Shown here piece by piece: positions 63,473 through 64,000 of a DNA stretch of 64,000 nucleotides. The position numbers and the translations under genes were made by a program. The DNA lies in NCBI RefSeq assembly GCF_017302985.1, contig NZ_JAFIMU010000007.1, positions 1,612,001-1,676,000 on the forward strand. Direction: 5' to 3'. This stretch comes from Corallococcus macrosporus. GTDB taxonomy: Bacteria; Myxococcota; Myxococcia; Myxococcales; Myxococcaceae. The stretch's first letter is position 1. Each line of letters starts with the position of its first letter. Below the pieces are notes generated by a model that did no database searches, was not told where the DNA came from, and saw only the letters and a list, made by a program, of their open reading frames with translations.

Positions 63473-64000
63473 TGCAGCCTCCTCCCCTCCAGCACCGAGC
63501 CCATGCGCTCCGCCTTCGCGGCGAGCTCCGTGCCGGGCCTCCATTTGTATCCAGCCGCCGCCGTCTCCGAGGGCGACCCTTCCGAGTTCATCTGCGCCTG
63601 GTACAGCAGCGTGCGGTGGTCCGGCGGCAGCTGCGACTTGTCCACGTACTCGGTGCCGTCGGAGCGCATGTCCACCTCCTGCGAGAGGACCTTGCGCACG
63701 AACTCACGGTGCTCCTTGAACGCGATGGGCTCCGGCAGCTCGCGGGGCAGCACCTCCGCGGGGTCGCGGCGCTCCAGGTTCTTGAACAGCTCCATCACGT
63801 AGTGGAGGTGGCCCAGCTCGTAGTCCACGAACCGCTGCCACACCTCCTTGATGCGCGGGTTCGACTCGTACGCGAGGCACGAGTAGTAGTTGTAGACCTC
63901 CATGGCCTCGTGGAGCATCCACTGCTCCAGCATGGACTCGTCCGGGTCGATGAGCGAACCGTACTGGGTGACGTGCTGCTCCTCGATGGAGGCGATCTCC
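63469..64000 (-). CDS. ferritin-like di-iron protein, 5' part beyond window
   Basis: Partial: the frame is open to the right edge, so the start lies outside. The visible 177 codons hold IEEQHVTQYG (ExxH), LHEAMEVYNYYSC (E) and YELGHLHYVMELF (ExxH), which are di-iron ligands of a ferritin-like bundle, then a C-terminal segment ending GSVLEGRRLQ with YKWRPGTELA. The stop overlaps the start of the next ferritin-like gene (ATGA). The two are related in layout and probably form a heteromeric or paired function; the role is unknown. Confidence 0.82.
   Translation of the reverse strand, partial: EIASIEEQHVTQYGSLIDPDESMLEQWMLHEAMEVYNYYSCLAYESNPRIKEVWQRFVDYELGHLHYVMELFKNLERRDPAEVLPRELPEPIAFKEHREFVRKVLSQEVDMRSDGTEYVDKSQLPPDHRTLLYQAQMNSEGSPSETAAAGYKWRPGTELAAKAERMGSVLEGRRLQ

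Overview
The window is about 70% GC, densely packed, and carries the hallmarks of a myxobacterium (Myxococcota, probably a Corallococcus- or Myxococcus-type genome). The evidence is the number of sensor kinases, a Ser/Thr kinase with a PilZ-like module, many short lipoproteins with LxxC lipoboxes, and a lipoprotein plus CXXC-protein gene pair that resembles paralogous families first described in Myxococcus xanthus. No rRNA, tRNA, CRISPR array, insertion sequence or phage gene was seen. The right end cuts through a ferritin-like gene.

Layout: 0.3-6.6 kb holds a dispersed CheR/CheB-type signalling module (CheR-PAS protein, histidine kinase, stand-alone CheB, single-domain receiver) and an ABC1/UbiB-family kinase. 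6.7-8.7 kb is a multidomain Ser/Thr kinase. 9.2-10.8 kb is a small accessory island with a lipoprotein carrying a His-rich nuclease-like end, an SMI1/KNR4 candidate immunity protein and a divergent unknown gene. 10.9-12.9 kb is aldehyde dehydrogenase plus DUF779. 12.9-20.8 kb runs on the minus strand: GAF/PAS histidine kinase, aldo/keto reductase, a three-gene regulator and small-membrane-protein operon, and a KaiC-like ATPase/receiver/unknown operon. 20.8-28.8 kb holds an AtoE transporter, secreted and lipoproteins, a divergent membrane pyrophosphatase, a cold-shock protein and a STAS-like protein.

28.8-33.9 kb is a tetR/adaptor/RND efflux operon read leftwards from a large inverted repeat. 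33.9-45 kb is mixed housekeeping: DUF2293, RNase Z, rhomboid, NDH-2-like oxidoreductase, HAD phosphatase, AraC regulator, YtcJ-type amidohydrolase and a DUF4139 protein. 45.1-49.0 kb is a second accessory island: nuclease-like lipoprotein, CXXC protein and two tandem paralogous lipoproteins. This is the best candidate for a contact-dependent kin-discrimination (Sit-like) locus.

49-64 kb holds a patatin-like lipoprotein, bestrophin, the ohrR-ohr peroxide operon with a perfect palindromic operator, a HipA-like/DUF3037 pair, an EEP-family nuclease or phosphatase, a J-domain protein, an M1 aminopeptidase with a HEAT-repeat tail, an alpha/beta hydrolase, a triple-PAS histidine kinase, TspO and two ferritin-like proteins. 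The most notable signals are the two toxin/immunity-like islands, the atypical pyrophosphatase, the kinase-PilZ-J-TPR fusion, the HipA/DUF3037 pair and several clean inverted repeats at promoters.
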